From: Tenrec ecaudatus
Taxonomy: Eukaryota > Chordata > Mammalia > Afrosoricida > Tenrecidae
Direction: 5' to 3'
Assembly (NCBI RefSeq): GCF_050624435.1
Contig: NC_134536.1
Span: 138,661,277 to 138,725,276 of the forward strand
Length of the DNA stretch: 64,000 nucleotides
The notes below the pieces were generated by a model. It saw nothing but the letters and a program-made list of their open reading frames with translations, was not told the DNA's origin and did no database searches. The position numbers and the translations under genes were made by a program. Shown piece after piece: positions 1 through 13,136 of this stretch (within the stretch, counting starts at the first letter, position 1; every line of letters begins with the position of its first letter).

Positions 1-44
1 TTTTAAAAATAGATTTCTAAATTTCTCTTCCCAGTCGGTCTTGA

Positions 45-150
45 TCTAGAAAACTGTCCATCACAGGTGACCCTGCTGGTATTGAAAATGCCAACAGCAG
101 AGCAGCACACAAGCCACCACGGTCTGACCAACTGACAGATGGCACATTAC
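45..150 (-). mobile_element. RTE LINE, 5'-end fragment (antisense)
   Basis: Reads as the reverse complement of the 5' end of the afrotherian RTE-type LINE, with the string GTGACCCTGCTGGTATTGAAA near 66-87 as I recall it from that family. It abuts the 3' end of the same family in the opposite direction (next entry), so both may be halves of one inverted insertion cut by the window edge. Family assignment is from memory of the consensus. Confidence 0.55.
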
Positions 151-194
151 TCTTTGGCTGCTCTCCCTTAACTTGCCTTTTTGTTGTTGTTGAG

Positions 195-640
195 GACCAA
201 GGCGTGCCATACTCAAGTCATGGCATTATCAGTCGCCTCCTCTGCATGCGACAGTTGGACACTGAATAAGGAGGACTGAAGAAGACAGGAGTCATTTGAG
301 GGATGGGGCTGGCGAAGATTGTGGAAGCGACTGTGAACTGCCCAAAATAGAGCCAGAACGCTCCTTAGAGGCAGAGATGGCAAGTGTTTGTTTCATGCCC
401 TTTGGACATACTGTTGGGAGAAATCAGTCCCTGGGGAAGGACACCATGCTTGGTAAAGGAGAGAGGCAGTGACGGAGAAGGAGGCCTTAACAAGATGGAC
501 TGGCACAGTGGCTGCAACAGTGGGCTCAGGCATGACCCATGGCGAGGGCGGCACAGGCTGGCAGGTCTGTGCCCTGTTGACACAAGGTTGCTGTGAACCA
601 GAACCAGCTCACCCGCACTTAGGAACAACACCATACTTAC
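195..640 (+). mobile_element. RTE LINE, 3'-end fragment
   Basis: Matches the 3' part of the afrotherian RTE LINE in sense direction: blocks such as ACTGAATAAGGAGGACTGAAG (about 260-280), CCAGAACGCTCCTTAGAGGC (354-373) and GATGGACTGGCACAGTGGCT (494-513) fall in family order and lead to the tail that AfroSINEs share. The reading frame is broken, so this is a relic. Short open frames over this stretch (for example 365-634 minus and 384-596 plus) are by-products. Confidence 0.8.
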
Positions 641-887
641 TTGAGAAGAGACTCTCTAAATTTTCTACATGAAAAACTAGTTTCTCCTACTTATCAGGTA
701 GGAATGGTATCTTCTTTCAAGAGAGTCAGATTCTGTATTCATTTCTGCCTCATCCCTGCTTCTTCGAGCATCCCTTTAGTAAGAGATAACCCCAAAGATC
801 TCAGAGACCCAGACCCCTCCAAAGACCAGGCAGAACCAGGAAGGCACCAGGCAGATGGGCAGTTTCCCAAAGAGAAAATGTATAGAG

Positions 888-1331
888 CAGTGGTTCTCAG
901 TCTTCCTAATGCCGCGACCCTTTAATACAACTCCTCATGTGGGAGAACCCCCAACCATAAAACTCGCTTCATTGCTACTTCATAACTGTAATTTTGCTGC
1001 TGTTATGAATCGTCATGTAAACAACTGATATGCAGGATGTATTTTCATTGTTACAAATTGAACATAGTTAAAGCATCGTGATTAATCCCCCAAATAGTAT
1101 GTCATTCTGTATTGTGAAATCTTTATTTCTAATGACAAATAAATGAACTTTTGTCTTGAAGCATGGGGTAGCAATGGGTAACGGTCTTCACGCCGGGTAC
1201 TCGTAGGTGGGCGTGTCTGCATGTGGGTGGACCCTCCTGGAGAGGAGAGAGGAGCAGTGTGGCGGTTCCTAAGACCATTGGAAATATGTGTTTTCCGATG
1301 GTCTTAGATGATTCCTGTGAAAGGGTCATTT

Positions 1332-1362
<31 letters not shown>

Positions 1363-1395
1363 AAGGGGTCAAGACCCACAGGTTGAGGACCACTG
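888..1395. mobile_element. SPIN-type hAT DNA transposon, non-autonomous
   Basis: A 508-bp element with hAT-type inverted ends: it opens CAGTGGTTCTCAG and closes with the complement GGTTGAGGACCACTG. It is flanked by an 8-bp target duplication, GTATAGAG at 880-887 and GTATAGAA at 1396-1403 (7 of 8 match). Inside are the block AATGCCGCGACCCTTTAATAC at the left and the palindrome of CTAAGACCATTGGAAA with TTTCCGATGGTCTTAG around 1269-1306, all hallmarks of the SPIN family as I know it. It encodes no transposase and needed one in trans. A CA repeat has expanded inside its right end. SPIN is known from a scattered set of tetrapods including tenrec and is regarded as horizontally transferred. Confidence 0.9.
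1332..1365. repeat. (CA)n microsatellite within SPIN
   Basis: About 12 CA dinucleotides followed by a short interrupted run. It replaces a GACCCC-rich stretch near the SPIN right end, so it arose after insertion. Confidence 0.9.
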
Positions 1396-3235
1396 GTATA
1401 GAAGGTGCTGAAGTAAATCCTAAACTCTGAATAGCGCTAGAAATGAGATGAGCTGGAGACACGTATGTTGCTCCGATCCTCTCAAGGCTATTACTAGATG
1501 CACTTGAAGGCAAACGTTTTAAAACTGCTTGGGATATTCGGGGGTAGGGTGTGTGTGAGAACGCTTAAGCTGCCTTCTGGGGAGGATGAGCCGATCACCT
1601 GCAAGCCTCTCATTGCATCAGACAAGCTTGGGGCCAGCGGTGAGTTGACTGCTTGTAATGGGCGATGCTGTGTGGCCACAAGGGTCCTTTTCAGTTCCCC
1701 ATCCTTCACCCCCCCTCTCTTCTGAACACGTCGAACAAATATGTACCAGTGAAAAGAGCCTTTGACTGACTGGTTTGCTCTGGGAACCTACACATCGCAG
1801 ATTAGCAAAGGCTGGAAACGGGGGAAAAGCCAAAGTCAGGAGGCAGCTACTCAGCCCTCGAGGACCTCGACAATCACATCAGCCTCCAAGGGGGAACCTG
1901 AGCAGGGACGCCAGGACCAGAGCCTTCCCTTAGACACAGGGAGCCCTGGGGGATGGAATACTGCTTCCTGAATGGGGCCCTGGCCCATTATTTCTACATT
2001 GGTGACTATTGCTGAACACACTGTTCACTGGGTGGACAAATACCCAGAGACCAGAACAGATCAATTTCCAAACGGAAAAAGGAACAGCTGGCCACTAGGA
2101 GAAAAGAAAACGCTTACCCTCACTAGAAACCAAACAACATTGTTGTTCTTGTGGTTGCCGCCAGGCGGGTCGCCACTGGCTCACCGGGACACCCATATGA
2201 GGGAGAGAACTGCCGCATGGGGTTTCCTTGGCTCTCGTCTGTACAGAAGTGGATCTGCAACCCCTGGATGGGTTTATTTTGATGGGAAATTGCTTCGTTT
2301 AAGAACTGGCAAGCATGAGGAGCCTTACGTAGAACGGGTTTTATTCTCTAGATCAACCATCACTGGATTCCTCAACATCTCAAACCTTTTCCACCTGAAA
2401 GCTAATCTTACACTATCTATAAACATGATTGCAGCCAACTCGTTTCTAAAACGAGTGGGAAAGAGTAGGAGCCGAGAACTGCCAACATCTTCAATGTTTC
2501 CTCGACTCCAAAGGCAATGTTCACCCCTAAAGAAAGAAGCTCGAGCCACGAAGGAGCGGGGCTCTGAACTGGTTCATATTGGTTCATTGGTTGCACCTGC
2601 ATATCAAAGGTGCTTTTGTAAGATCTCTACTTTTCCTCTTTTTCAAAAGAAGGAAAATAGATCGATAGTGTCTTCCAGGTTGTTGTGGTTGTTGGCGGTG
2701 TTTCCCCCTCTCTGCGGAGGTTTCAGTGGTAAGCACATGGAATACAAGTGTGTTGCCTAAATTTAAGGAGAGCTGGTTTGTGAAATGCCTAAGAGGAAGG
2801 CGGGCTGCAAAGACATCCATCCTGAATGACTCTTCAGGGGCATCGCTCTGAGACAGGCAGATGCAATAAGAAAAGCGAGCTTAATGGCTGAAACCTGACA
2901 AGCGAGACATCATTTTCTGTAACAGGTTCACGATCAGTTCCGCCAGTGCAAATTGTCACATACATTCAACTTTTAGGTACTTGAAATGTTTAAAGACTCC
3001 AATAGTAGTAACACCAAAATGTCTCACAAGGCTGTTCTGAATAACACGTGGATTTACATTTCTCCTTAATAAATACACCTCAGCGGTCAAGAGAGCTCCC
3101 AACATGAAATACATTCATCTCTACATGGCGCAAATATTTTAAACGTTTTTAAAAACAGGATAAAACACAAGCTTTCGTTTGTTTTCAAACATAATTCATT
3201 TTTATAAGGTAACAGCATGCGGTTTTACATTCTAA
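1396..3235. other. Unassigned non-repetitive DNA
   Basis: I recognise no exon or clear repeat here except a weak RTE/AfroSINE-like stretch near 2130-2250. A 262-codon open frame spans 1972-2760 on the plus strand, but its translation resembles nothing I know, has no domain pattern and overlaps the SINE-like stretch. In other mammals the 3' end of PHKA1 lies a few kilobases upstream of HDAC8 in the same direction, so its 3' UTR might lie in this part, but I could not recognise it. Confidence 0.4.
2130..2250 (-). mobile_element. Possible degenerate RTE/AfroSINE tail
   Basis: The TTGTTGTTCTTGTGGTTGCC start and the following GC-rich block resemble the antisense of the shared RTE/AfroSINE 3' tail, but divergence is high. 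Confidence 0.3.
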
Positions 3236-3239
3236 AAAT

Positions 3240-3345
3240 TGACTCCAGTACTTCAAAGACGCTGGGTGGATTTAAACTGCCAGTCTTCAGGTTAGTAGCC
3301 AAGCAGGCAACCACAGCGCCCTCCAGAGCTTCTGTAGAACAACCA
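3240..3345 (-). mobile_element. AfroSINE fragment
   Basis: Antisense piece of the tRNA-derived head of an AfroSINE: CTGGGTGGATTTAAACTGCC, then TTAGTAGCCAAGCAGGCAACC and CAGCGCCCTCCAGAGC follow family order (box B, then box A region). Confidence 0.6.
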
Positions 3346-3497
3346 TAAAAGGGACGCCCCCACCCCGCCCCCGCCCAGCAATGTACAAACTCATTCCTCC
3401 CTTTCACAGTCATAAGAGGAGGCAACACTTAAATCTGTTGGTTTTGCTCCATAACGCCCTGCAAGCTGAATTCCTCCTTTATCTCCTCTTTTTATAG

Positions 3498-3682
3498 GGC
3501 ACAAAACCAAAAACCTAACCCTCTGCCATAAAGTCAATTCCAACTCATTGTGACCCTATAGGCCCGAATGGAACTGCTCCTTAGGGTTTCTGAGACTGTA
3601 AATCTTTGAGAGCAAAGAGTCTTATCTTTCATGGTTATCAGTTCAATGCTTAACCTACTGTAGTACCGGGACTCCTGATAGG
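3498..3682 (-). mobile_element. AfroSINE
   Basis: Antisense copy: A-rich start, then AAGTCAATTCCAACTCATTG, TGACCCTATAGGCC, GGGTTTCTGAGACTGTAAAT and the tRNA-like head ending ACCGGGACTCCTG. Non-autonomous SINE believed to be mobilised by the RTE LINE whose tail it shares. Confidence 0.85.
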
Positions 3683-3869
3683 GAACGTGTGTCCTTCAAG
3701 ACAACAGATCAAGATTAATTCTTCGGATCTCTCCAAAACACTCATGCTAACTTTCTAAGTTGAACTCTCTGCCTTGAATTTAATTCACTCATCCCACAGA
3801 TCCCCTCAAAAGCCACTGTTTGGCTTATACCACTCTTTTAGAGCAACCTAGTAATGCCAACTGTATTAC

Positions 3870-4850
3870 TCAAGTATGATCGCAAAGTGGGACTTTCCAG
3901 ATAAACAGAAAATAAGAATATTTTGGAAACCAAACTACATTTATAAGAAATGCTAAAGGGAGTGCATCAGACAGAGAATCAGTAATGGCAGAAAGCAACG
4001 TGAGATTAAGACACTTTATACCATCACCAGAAATTAACCCAGAGATAGAAGTATGGAAGATAAAATGACACAACCTAGAGAACCAAATGTCACTTGGTAA
4101 ACAATAGCAACTACAAAGCAAAATGGGGTGGGTAGTTATGTAATGTCAAATATAGATAAAATCAAGGTGATGTCAATATAGAAAGGACTGTCACAAACTT
4201 AGAAGGATTAACAAACAGAAAATAGACCTTTGCCACCAATGTTTTAAAAAGGAAAATCATAAAAATTCAGTGAACAGTGAAAACAGCAATGAAAAAAATT
4301 AATTTATAACTAAAAAGCCAACCAAAATGGAGCAGGAATGGAATATAATAAACTAAGGCAACAACCAGAAAAGAGACAAGGAAAGATTGTACAATAAAGA
4401 ATTAATCCAACAAGAGAACATAACATAATAAACATCTGTGCAAACAATGAAAGAGCTCTAAAAGACACAAACCTAACTTTAATAGAATTGAACAGAGAAA
4501 CTGACAACTCCATAATAATAATAGGAGACTGTAATACACCACTTTTGAGAATGAACAGAACAGCCAAAAAGAAAATCACCAATAACACAGAAGAGCTAAA
4601 TAACACAATCAACTAGTTTAACCTCACAGACATTTACGAAACACTCGAGGCAACAGCAGCATAAGACATAGTCTTTTCCACTGCTTATGCACAGTCTCCA
4701 GAATACATCCTATGCAAGGTCACAAGGGAACATGAATAAATTAAAAATATCAAAATACTAAGAAGTCACAATATAAAGTTGGAAATGAAAAGCAGGAAGA
4801 TCAACGAAAACTATCAAATACATAGAAACTGAATAACATCCTCTTTAAAA
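3870..4850 (+). mobile_element. Old L1: ORF1 end and ORF2 endonuclease region
   Basis: A-rich L1 sequence in sense direction. The 4290-4850 part corresponds to the apurinic-endonuclease end of ORF2 (the string ATAATAATAGGAGACTGTAA near 4514-4533 encodes the region of the IVGDFN-type motif). The frame is broken many times. The same L1 resumes after the KAT6A pseudogene at about 6464, so the retrocopy landed inside it. Confidence 0.75.
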
Positions 4851-4861
4851 ACTACTGGGTA
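4851..4861. repeat. Target-site duplication, left copy (KAT6A retrocopy)
   Basis: ACTACTGGGTA, repeated exactly at 6356-6366 on the other side of the KAT6A pseudogene. Confidence 0.85.
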
Positions 4862-6355
<1,494 letters not shown>

Positions 6356-6366
6356 ACTACTGGGTA
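6356..6366. repeat. Target-site duplication, right copy (KAT6A retrocopy)
   Basis: ACTACTGGGTA, identical to 4851-4861. Confidence 0.85.
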
Positions 6367-6377
6367 ACTGAATAAAT

Positions 6378-6400
6378 TATATATATATAAAATTTATTCA

Positions 6401-6462
<62 letters not shown>
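6378..6462. repeat. (AT)n microsatellite
   Basis: A short AT run at 6378-6389, a small gap, then about 30 uninterrupted AT/TA units to 6462. It lies just beyond the KAT6A retrocopy inside the host L1. Confidence 0.95.
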
Positions 6463-6463
<1 letters not shown>

Positions 6464-6465
<2 letters not shown>

Positions 6466-7784
6466 TCAAACAAGAATGAAAATACAACATGCCAAAATCT
6501 TTGTGACACAGCAAAAACAGTACTCAGAGGACAATTCCTACTAGTAAATACACACATCAAAAAGAAGAAAGGACCAAACTCAGTGCCTAAACCCAATATC
6601 TGCAACCATTTGAAAAACAGCAGCAAAATAAGCATATGTATAGTCAGTAAATAAAAAAATAGCAAAGATTCAAGCAGACATAAAATGGAGAAAAAGGTAA
6701 AGTGTTAGCAAGACTAGAAGTAGGTCTGTTGAAAGAATAAAATTGGTAAACCATTGGCAAGAAAGTAAGAAGATGCAAATAATATGTATATGAAATTAAA
6801 TGGGCGATGTCATGACAGAATTAACTGAAATAAAAGGATAATAACAGAATTCTATGAATAAATATACTCCAGTAAATTTGAAACCCTAGAAGAAATGGAC
6901 ATTTTTCTAGAAACACTACCTATCCAAATGAAAAGACATTAAGGTAGAAATTTTTAGCAGATTTATCACCAAGGCAAAAATTGAACAGGTCACTAAAAAT
7001 GCAACCCAAAATAGTTCTGCACCACGTGACTTCACTGTCAGATCCGATTGGTCAGAGAAGTGCTGACTTCAATTCTACTCAAACTACTCCAAAATACAGA
7101 AAAGGGGGGAATATTCCAGAATTCATTTTATTAAGCTAAAACCAAAGCCAGGCAGATACTACGAAAACAGAAACTTATATTATCAATAGCCTTCATGCAA
7201 AAATACATACAAGCAAAAAAATTCAAAAAAGTGATTACTCAATAGTAGCCAACAAAAATGAAAAAAAAAATACACAATGATTGAGTGCAATTCGTATCAC
7301 TATCTCAGAGTAGGAAACCAAAGCAGACCAATAACAAAACAAGAAATAGAGGTGATCACGAAATTTCCAGAGAAGAAAAGTGTAAGATGAGATCGTTTCA
7401 TGGGGGAATGCTACCAAGTATTCAAAGAAGGGCTGCCACCAGTTCCACACTGCCTATTCAAAAATATAGAAAGCGACAGAACTCTCAAATTCATTCTATG
7501 AAATGAGCATAATCCTGATATAAAAACCAGGCAAAGATCTTACAAAGACAGAAAACTACATACCAGTATCCCTTATGAACATCGATGCAAAAATTGTCAA
7601 CAAAATTCTGGCCAATAGGTTCCAATAATATATAAAAACATTAATTCATCGTGACAAAGTAGGATTGATACTAAGGATGCAAGGATGGTACAGCATTTGA
7701 AAAATATCATTGTAATCCACCACATAAGACAAAAAAGAAGCAGATCATATAAATATGTGCAGAAGAGCATTGGACACCAACAAC
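6464..7784 (+). mobile_element. Old L1 ORF2, reverse-transcriptase region
   Basis: Continues the L1 interrupted at 4861: typical ORF2 blocks such as CTAGAAGAAATGGACATTTTTCTAG (6886-6910) and the RT region up to GCATTGGACACCAACAACC at 7768-7784. It stops at the DHRS7 pseudogene and resumes at about 9096. Many stops; inactive. Confidence 0.8.
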
Positions 7785-9095
7785 CTTTTTTGCATATAAC
7801 ATGCATTTAATAAATGATGGTTTCTAGAGTCCTGTTTACCATTTCAAAATGCAGTCATTTGGGAAATTCTGTGTATTATTTTAAAATATTCTTTGTCCAG
7901 GAATAGGTGTTATTATTACTTTTATGATAAGATTCTTGTCATGCTTTCTTCATCTGTTATATGTTGAAGTAAAACTTACATCTATTAAAAATTGAAACCA
8001 TACATTAGTCTTCAGTGCATAAGAAAATTGTTTTTGTGGTTTCCATCTCTCTCTAGTGGCTTGAAAAATCCAAATTGCTCTTTTTATTGTGATTTTTCTT
8101 GAAGGATTTAAAATAATAGGTGTCAGCATCCACATCACTCTTAAAATTCTCAATTCTCCTCTTTCCTAATTTTCTGGTTAGCCACCCAGTCAAGGTTGGC
8201 ATGTATTGGCCCAAGTATGTAATAAACAAACGGGTGATCAGAGATTCAGGTATCTTTCAAATCATTGGCCATACTGATTAAAATCAATTGGGCAAAATGA
8301 CCGGTTGCCATCTTGAAGGGCTGGTCTCCATCATTACCTAAAGGCTTCATGACTTCTTCAGTTCATTCATCACAATATTTGACTTCAGTATTGGTCCTGG
8401 GTAAATGGTAGAAATGATAATACTGAGATATGTAGCAAGTTCAGAGGCTATTAAAAATAAAAAACCCGAAGAGCATGCTTGCTGCTCAGACACTATACCC
8501 ATTATGCTATTGACAGTGACAATCTTGCCATGCTTCCTCTCGATCATGTGAGGCAGAACACATTTTGTCAAGGACACGGTCCCTAGTTAGTTAAGTGTCA
8601 TGAGCTCTCTGTAGACATGCAGGCTGGTGTTCATGGACAAAGGACGTTGGAATCATCCAACATTGTTGACCAGAATGTCAATTTTACCAAACTCCTGGAG
8701 AACAGCCTTGGTGGCCGCTTCATGGGATTTTATGTTCATTAGGTCAAGGGGCAAAATAAGTACATCTTTTCCTTTTAAATTGCCATTCTCAAGACATTTT
8801 TGTTTCACCCCTTCAGCTTGTCCATTTTTCTGGTGGGTATCACAAGAGAAACTCCTAGTTTAGATAGCTGGTAAGCCAACTCCTCACCAGTTATACTTGA
8901 TACCCCGGGAACCCACACCGTCATATCAATCAGCTCCCATTCTGGGTGTTGCCCTTGCACTCAGCCCACATTAGGCTCAGGTCACTGCCTGCCCACAGGA
9001 AGCATAGCAAGTGCACCACGACCAGAGCAGAGTGCCCAAAGCTAGCCCAAACTCTCAGAACATTGCAGCAATGCTCACTCAGCTCCGCCACACGA
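7785..9095 (-). pseudogene. DHRS7: DHRS7 processed pseudogene
   Basis: Intronless minus-strand copy of DHRS7, a short-chain dehydrogenase/reductase of the endoplasmic reticulum. From 9,060 downward it reads in DHRS7 order: the N-terminal hydrophobic segment and LWAGSDLSLMWAE, then EELAYQLSKLGVSLVIPTRK, KAVLQEFGKIDILVNNVG, KCVLPHMIERKHGKIVTVNS, ELATYLSIIISTIYPGP and, near 8160-8290, ISMANDLK and the C-terminal ENFKSDVDAD-like end, then 3' UTR to a T-run at 7785-7791 (the poly(A) tail seen from the other strand). Frameshifts, stops and a damaged active-site region (the YxxxK stretch is replaced) make it non-functional. It sits in the RT region of an L1, with similar ACCAACAAC-type sequence on each side that may be the target duplication. 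Confidence 0.9.
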
Positions 9096-10440
9096 CCCAA
9101 CACACATTTCTGATTAAAACACTCAATAAAAAAGGAATTGAAGGAAAATTCATCAACATAATAATGACCACATACAAAAATCCAAGGGCCAATACCATTC
9201 ATGGGGAAAAACTGAAACATTTTGCATGAGAATGGGAAATAGACAAGGACACCCTCTAGCACTACTCTTCTTTAACCTCATGTTCAAAGTCTTAGCCAGA
9301 ACAATTAGAAAACAAAAACAATCACTGTAACTTGGCTAAGAAAAAGTGAAGGTCTCACCATTTTCAGACAATATAATTTTATAGAACCCCCAACTCCACA
9401 AAAAGACTGTTGGAAACAACTAGCCCTTAAGGGATTTGGTAAAATAGCAGGATAAAAAATTAACAAGCAGCGAAATCAATTGGATTTCTATATACTAGTG
9501 AAAAGAGCTCAAAAAAGACATCAAGGAAATAATACCACTTATAAAAGTCATCAAAAAATGAAATACTTTGGAATAAACCTAACCAAAAACCAAAAATTCT
9601 GTACAAAATAGCTACAAGAAACCAAAAGAACCCTACACATATGGAAAAATATCTCTTGTTCTTGGATAGGAACCCTCAATATTGTGAAAATGTCAATACT
9701 ATGTATGATAATCTACAAATACGATGCAAAGCCAATCCAACCCCCAATTTCATTCTTTATATAAATGGCGAAACTAATGACCAAATTCATATACAGAGGG
9801 ATGGGACCCAGGATAAAAAACACCTCACAAAGTCGTAGACCTTACACTACTCAACTTCAAAACCTATTAAAAAGCCACAAAGTCAACACAACCTGGTAAA
9901 ATGACAGCTACATAGACCAATGGAATAGAAAAGAAAACCCAGAAATAAAATCATCCTTCTACAGACAACTGATTTTCAAAAAAAAGACCAAAATCCTTAA
10001 GTGGGAAAAGGACACTCTCTACCACAAATGGTGTTGCATAAATTGGATCTCCATGTGCAGAAGAACGAAACCGGACTCATACCTCACTCCATACACAAAA
10101 ATGAACTCAAGATGGATTAAAAATTGAAATGTAAACCGCAGAGGTAACAGAATCATCAATGAGAAAACTGGGACAAACTTAAGGGCTCTATGACAGAGTA
10201 CCAAGTATAGTAAAGGAAGCGCACACAGTGGAAGTCAAAATAAAGGAGTGGGACCTGTTAAAAACCCCTCTGCACATCAAAAGACATTATCAAAAGAGTA
10301 AAATGTGAGTCTATGGACTGGGAAAAAATCTATAGCAATGACACAATAGACAAGGAACTAAAATCGATAGAACTCTGCAACACCTCAATAAGAAAAACTA
10401 ATAAGTGAGACCCAACACATAATCAGACCTACTCTGAATC
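9096..10440 (+). mobile_element. Old L1 ORF2, RT to C-terminal region
   Basis: Resumes the same L1: CTGATTAAAACACTCAATAA (9110-9129), then the RT core and the conserved C-terminal part (for example TAGACCAATGGAATAGAAAA near 9914). It ends without a recognisable 3' UTR at about 10,440. Numerous stops. Confidence 0.8.
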
Positions 10441-11756
10441 CCTCTCCAAGAAATAGCGGAAATTTTACGGTAGTCTGAGAAGTTCAAGTCCCTGTTAATT
10501 ATATTTCAGCACTTCAGAGGGAGCAATTGACAACAAAAGATCCCAAAAATCAAAAGTGTGAATTTTGTGCTGCCAAGCAGGATGCCTCTGATTCACGTTG
10601 TTCTGCCCTGTCCCAATGTTTCTGGACCTTAGTAGTAAGCTGATCACCATCTACTTCCCTCCCAACACAATTGACCCACTTCCCCAACTGGGGAGAGGTT
10701 AAGTCAGACCTGGACTGGAAGTATTCAGAGGGTTCCTGGGACTGAGGTATTCTAGACTGAGGCATTCTAGACGGGCTCATTGCCTATCAGCCGGATAAGA
10801 AAAAAATAGGTCTGCTTTGCACTGACTTCCGGCATCTGGCTTGAATTTGGGGGAATGGATTGTGGCAGAACTCCTTCAATGCCATCTGAAGATTAACCAA
10901 CCCTGGGCAGGTGCAGAATTGAAAAGACTTGCATTAGGGGAGACACTCAGCTCAGTGGTGAGTCCTCAGGCCCAGGATCCAAAGTGTTGTCACTTGCCTG
11001 GCTCTCTGGCCCACGCAAAATAGAAACTGGGCCCAGCACTGACATACAATCTTCAGAATGTTGTGTTCTAAATAGTTCATTCTCTACTTCATCCTGTTGG
11101 TAAGATGGATCATTACCTGACACTCCCTGGTGACTTGGGAGCCAGCCTCAAAGTGGGACTTTGATGAAGGCAAAAGTAAACTGCTTTCTGCCTTTGGCTC
11201 CTGCTGGGGGTGGGCTAGTGCTGAATTGCATGGTCATCTTTAATTACTCATGTTCCACAACAGGTATGGGGGTTGCTCTGTATTAAGAAATATTTTTTAA
11301 AAGCACGCCTGGGAGACAACAGTCAATCTCTACAACTTGCAGAAACAGGATAATCCAGTTAACTCCAATACATACAGATGTGGACCTAGAGGAGCTCCTG
11401 GAGGAGAAGACCATGCATCCTCCCATGTGGGAGATTACAGAAATGACAGGTTTCAGTTACTTTAAGGGAATGGAGGCGGGGGATTTATAGAAATAGAGAA
11501 AAAACAAGTGACTATAATGGAGACCACAATTTCTCTAAAAGATAATTCTGACAAAATGAATGAAAAGCTAAAAATAATTCAACAACTCCAAATAGAAATA
11601 CAAAAGTTATGCACCAAAATATTAGAACTAGATAAGACTGTGAAAAAACAAAATAGAAACAAGAGTTTGTGATCCCAAAGATAAATATCTCATGACCCAA
11701 ATATTAGAAGACCAAGTGATAAAAATGACCTAAAAGGTGAAGAAAACCAAAATATT
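10441..11756 (+). mobile_element. Probable L1 5' UTR and start of ORF1
   Basis: 10441-11480 is less A-rich than its neighbours and unlike other parts of L1 here. From about 11480 to 11756 it turns into A-rich sequence encoding a charged, coiled-coil-like stretch typical of the L1 ORF1 N-terminal part. I infer the 5' end of another L1 in sense direction, cut off by the L1 3' end at 11757. The 5' UTR assignment is inference. Confidence 0.45.
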
Positions 11757-12552
11757 ATCAAAAGATACAGTGTCTGGGGTCTTGCAGGCTTGAAGATAAA
11801 CAAGTGGCAATCTAGCTCAGAAGCAACAAAGGCCACACGGAAGAAGCACACCAGTCTGTGTGATCATGAGGTGTTGAAGGGATCAGGCATCATCAGAACA
11901 AAAAATCATATCATTGTGAATCAGGTGTGGAGTACGGAGTGGAGACCCAAAGCCCATTTGTAGGCCACTGGACATCGCCTTATAGAAGGGTCTCGGGGAG
12001 GAGATGAGCCAGTCAAAGTGGAATTTAGCAACTATGAAACATACAACTTTCCTCTAGTTCCTAAATGCTCCTCCCCACCCCCCACTATCATGATCCCAAT
12101 TCTACCTTACAAATCTGGCTAGACCAGAGGATGTACACTGATACAGATAGGAACTGGAAACACAGGGAATCCAGGGAGGATGATCCCTTCAGGACCAGTC
12201 CTACGAGTGGTGATACCAGGAGGGTGGGTTGGAAATGGGCAGCTGATTACAAGGATCAACATATAACCTCCTCCCTGGGGGACGGACAACAGGAAAGTGG
12301 GTGAAGGGAGATGTCGTACAGTGCAAGATAAGACAAAATAATAATTGATAAATTATCAAGGGTTCATGAGGGAGGGGGGAGTGGGAAGGGAGGGGTAAAA
12401 ATGAGGAGCTGATGCCAGGGGCTTAGGTGGAGAGCAAATGTTTTGAGAATGATGAGGGCAATGAATGTACAGATGTGCTTTACACAATTGATGTATGTAT
12501 GGATTGAGATAAGAGTTGTATGAGCCTCTAATAAAATGATTAAATATATATA
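11757..12552 (+). mobile_element. Young L1, 5'-truncated 3' UTR
   Basis: Sense copy of the young L1 3' end. It starts in the repeated block (CTTGAAGATAAACAAGTGGC at 11791-11810, then AGCTCAGAAGCAACAAAGGCC) and ends in GAGCCTCTAATAAAATGATTAAA at 12521-12543. No coding part is present. Confidence 0.9.
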
Positions 12553-13136
12553 GGATTAGAAAGCAAAGTCCTCAACATAATAAAAACCATATACAAAAAA
12601 AAAAATAACAGCTAACATCAGGCTCAATGGGGAAAAACGGAAAAGAGTCTCCATGTCAACTTGACAAGGATGTTTCCTATCACCACTCATACCACATTGT
12701 GTTCAAAGTTTTATCCAGAATCATTAGAAAACAGAAAGAAATCAAGAGAATCAAATTAGGCAAAGAAGAATCGAAACTCTCACTACTTTCAGGTGACATG
12801 ATCCTACATATAGAGAACCTCAAGGATTCCACAGAAAGATTGTTGGAAATAATCGAGGAGTTTGGTAACGTGTCAGGATACAAAATTAATAAACAGAAAT
12901 AAATTAGATTCCCGTATAACCAACTGAGATAACTCTCAATGGCGACATCAAGAAAACTATGATATACAGTCACCATACAAAAAATGAAATACTTAAGAAT
13001 AATCATAACAAAATACATAACAGACCTGAGCAAAGAAAAATACAGAACACTACTATAAGAAACCCAAAGAAATCTACATGAATGCAAAACTGTCCCATGT
13101 TCATGGAAGGTGGACTTAACAGTGAAAATGTCAATA
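12553..13136 (+). mobile_element. L1 ORF2 fragment, RT region
   Basis: Sense ORF2 sequence. Frame at 12627-12902 gives HPENLKDST-like RT text including LLSGDMILHIENLKDSTERL, the region of the FADDMILYLENP motif, with the first catalytic Asp position replaced (GDM). Stops at the Tigger-like element. Confidence 0.8.

Noticed and set aside
8347-8577. A functional short-chain dehydrogenase exon
   Set aside because: It is part of an intronless DHRS7 pseudogene with frameshifts, stops and a lost active-site region.
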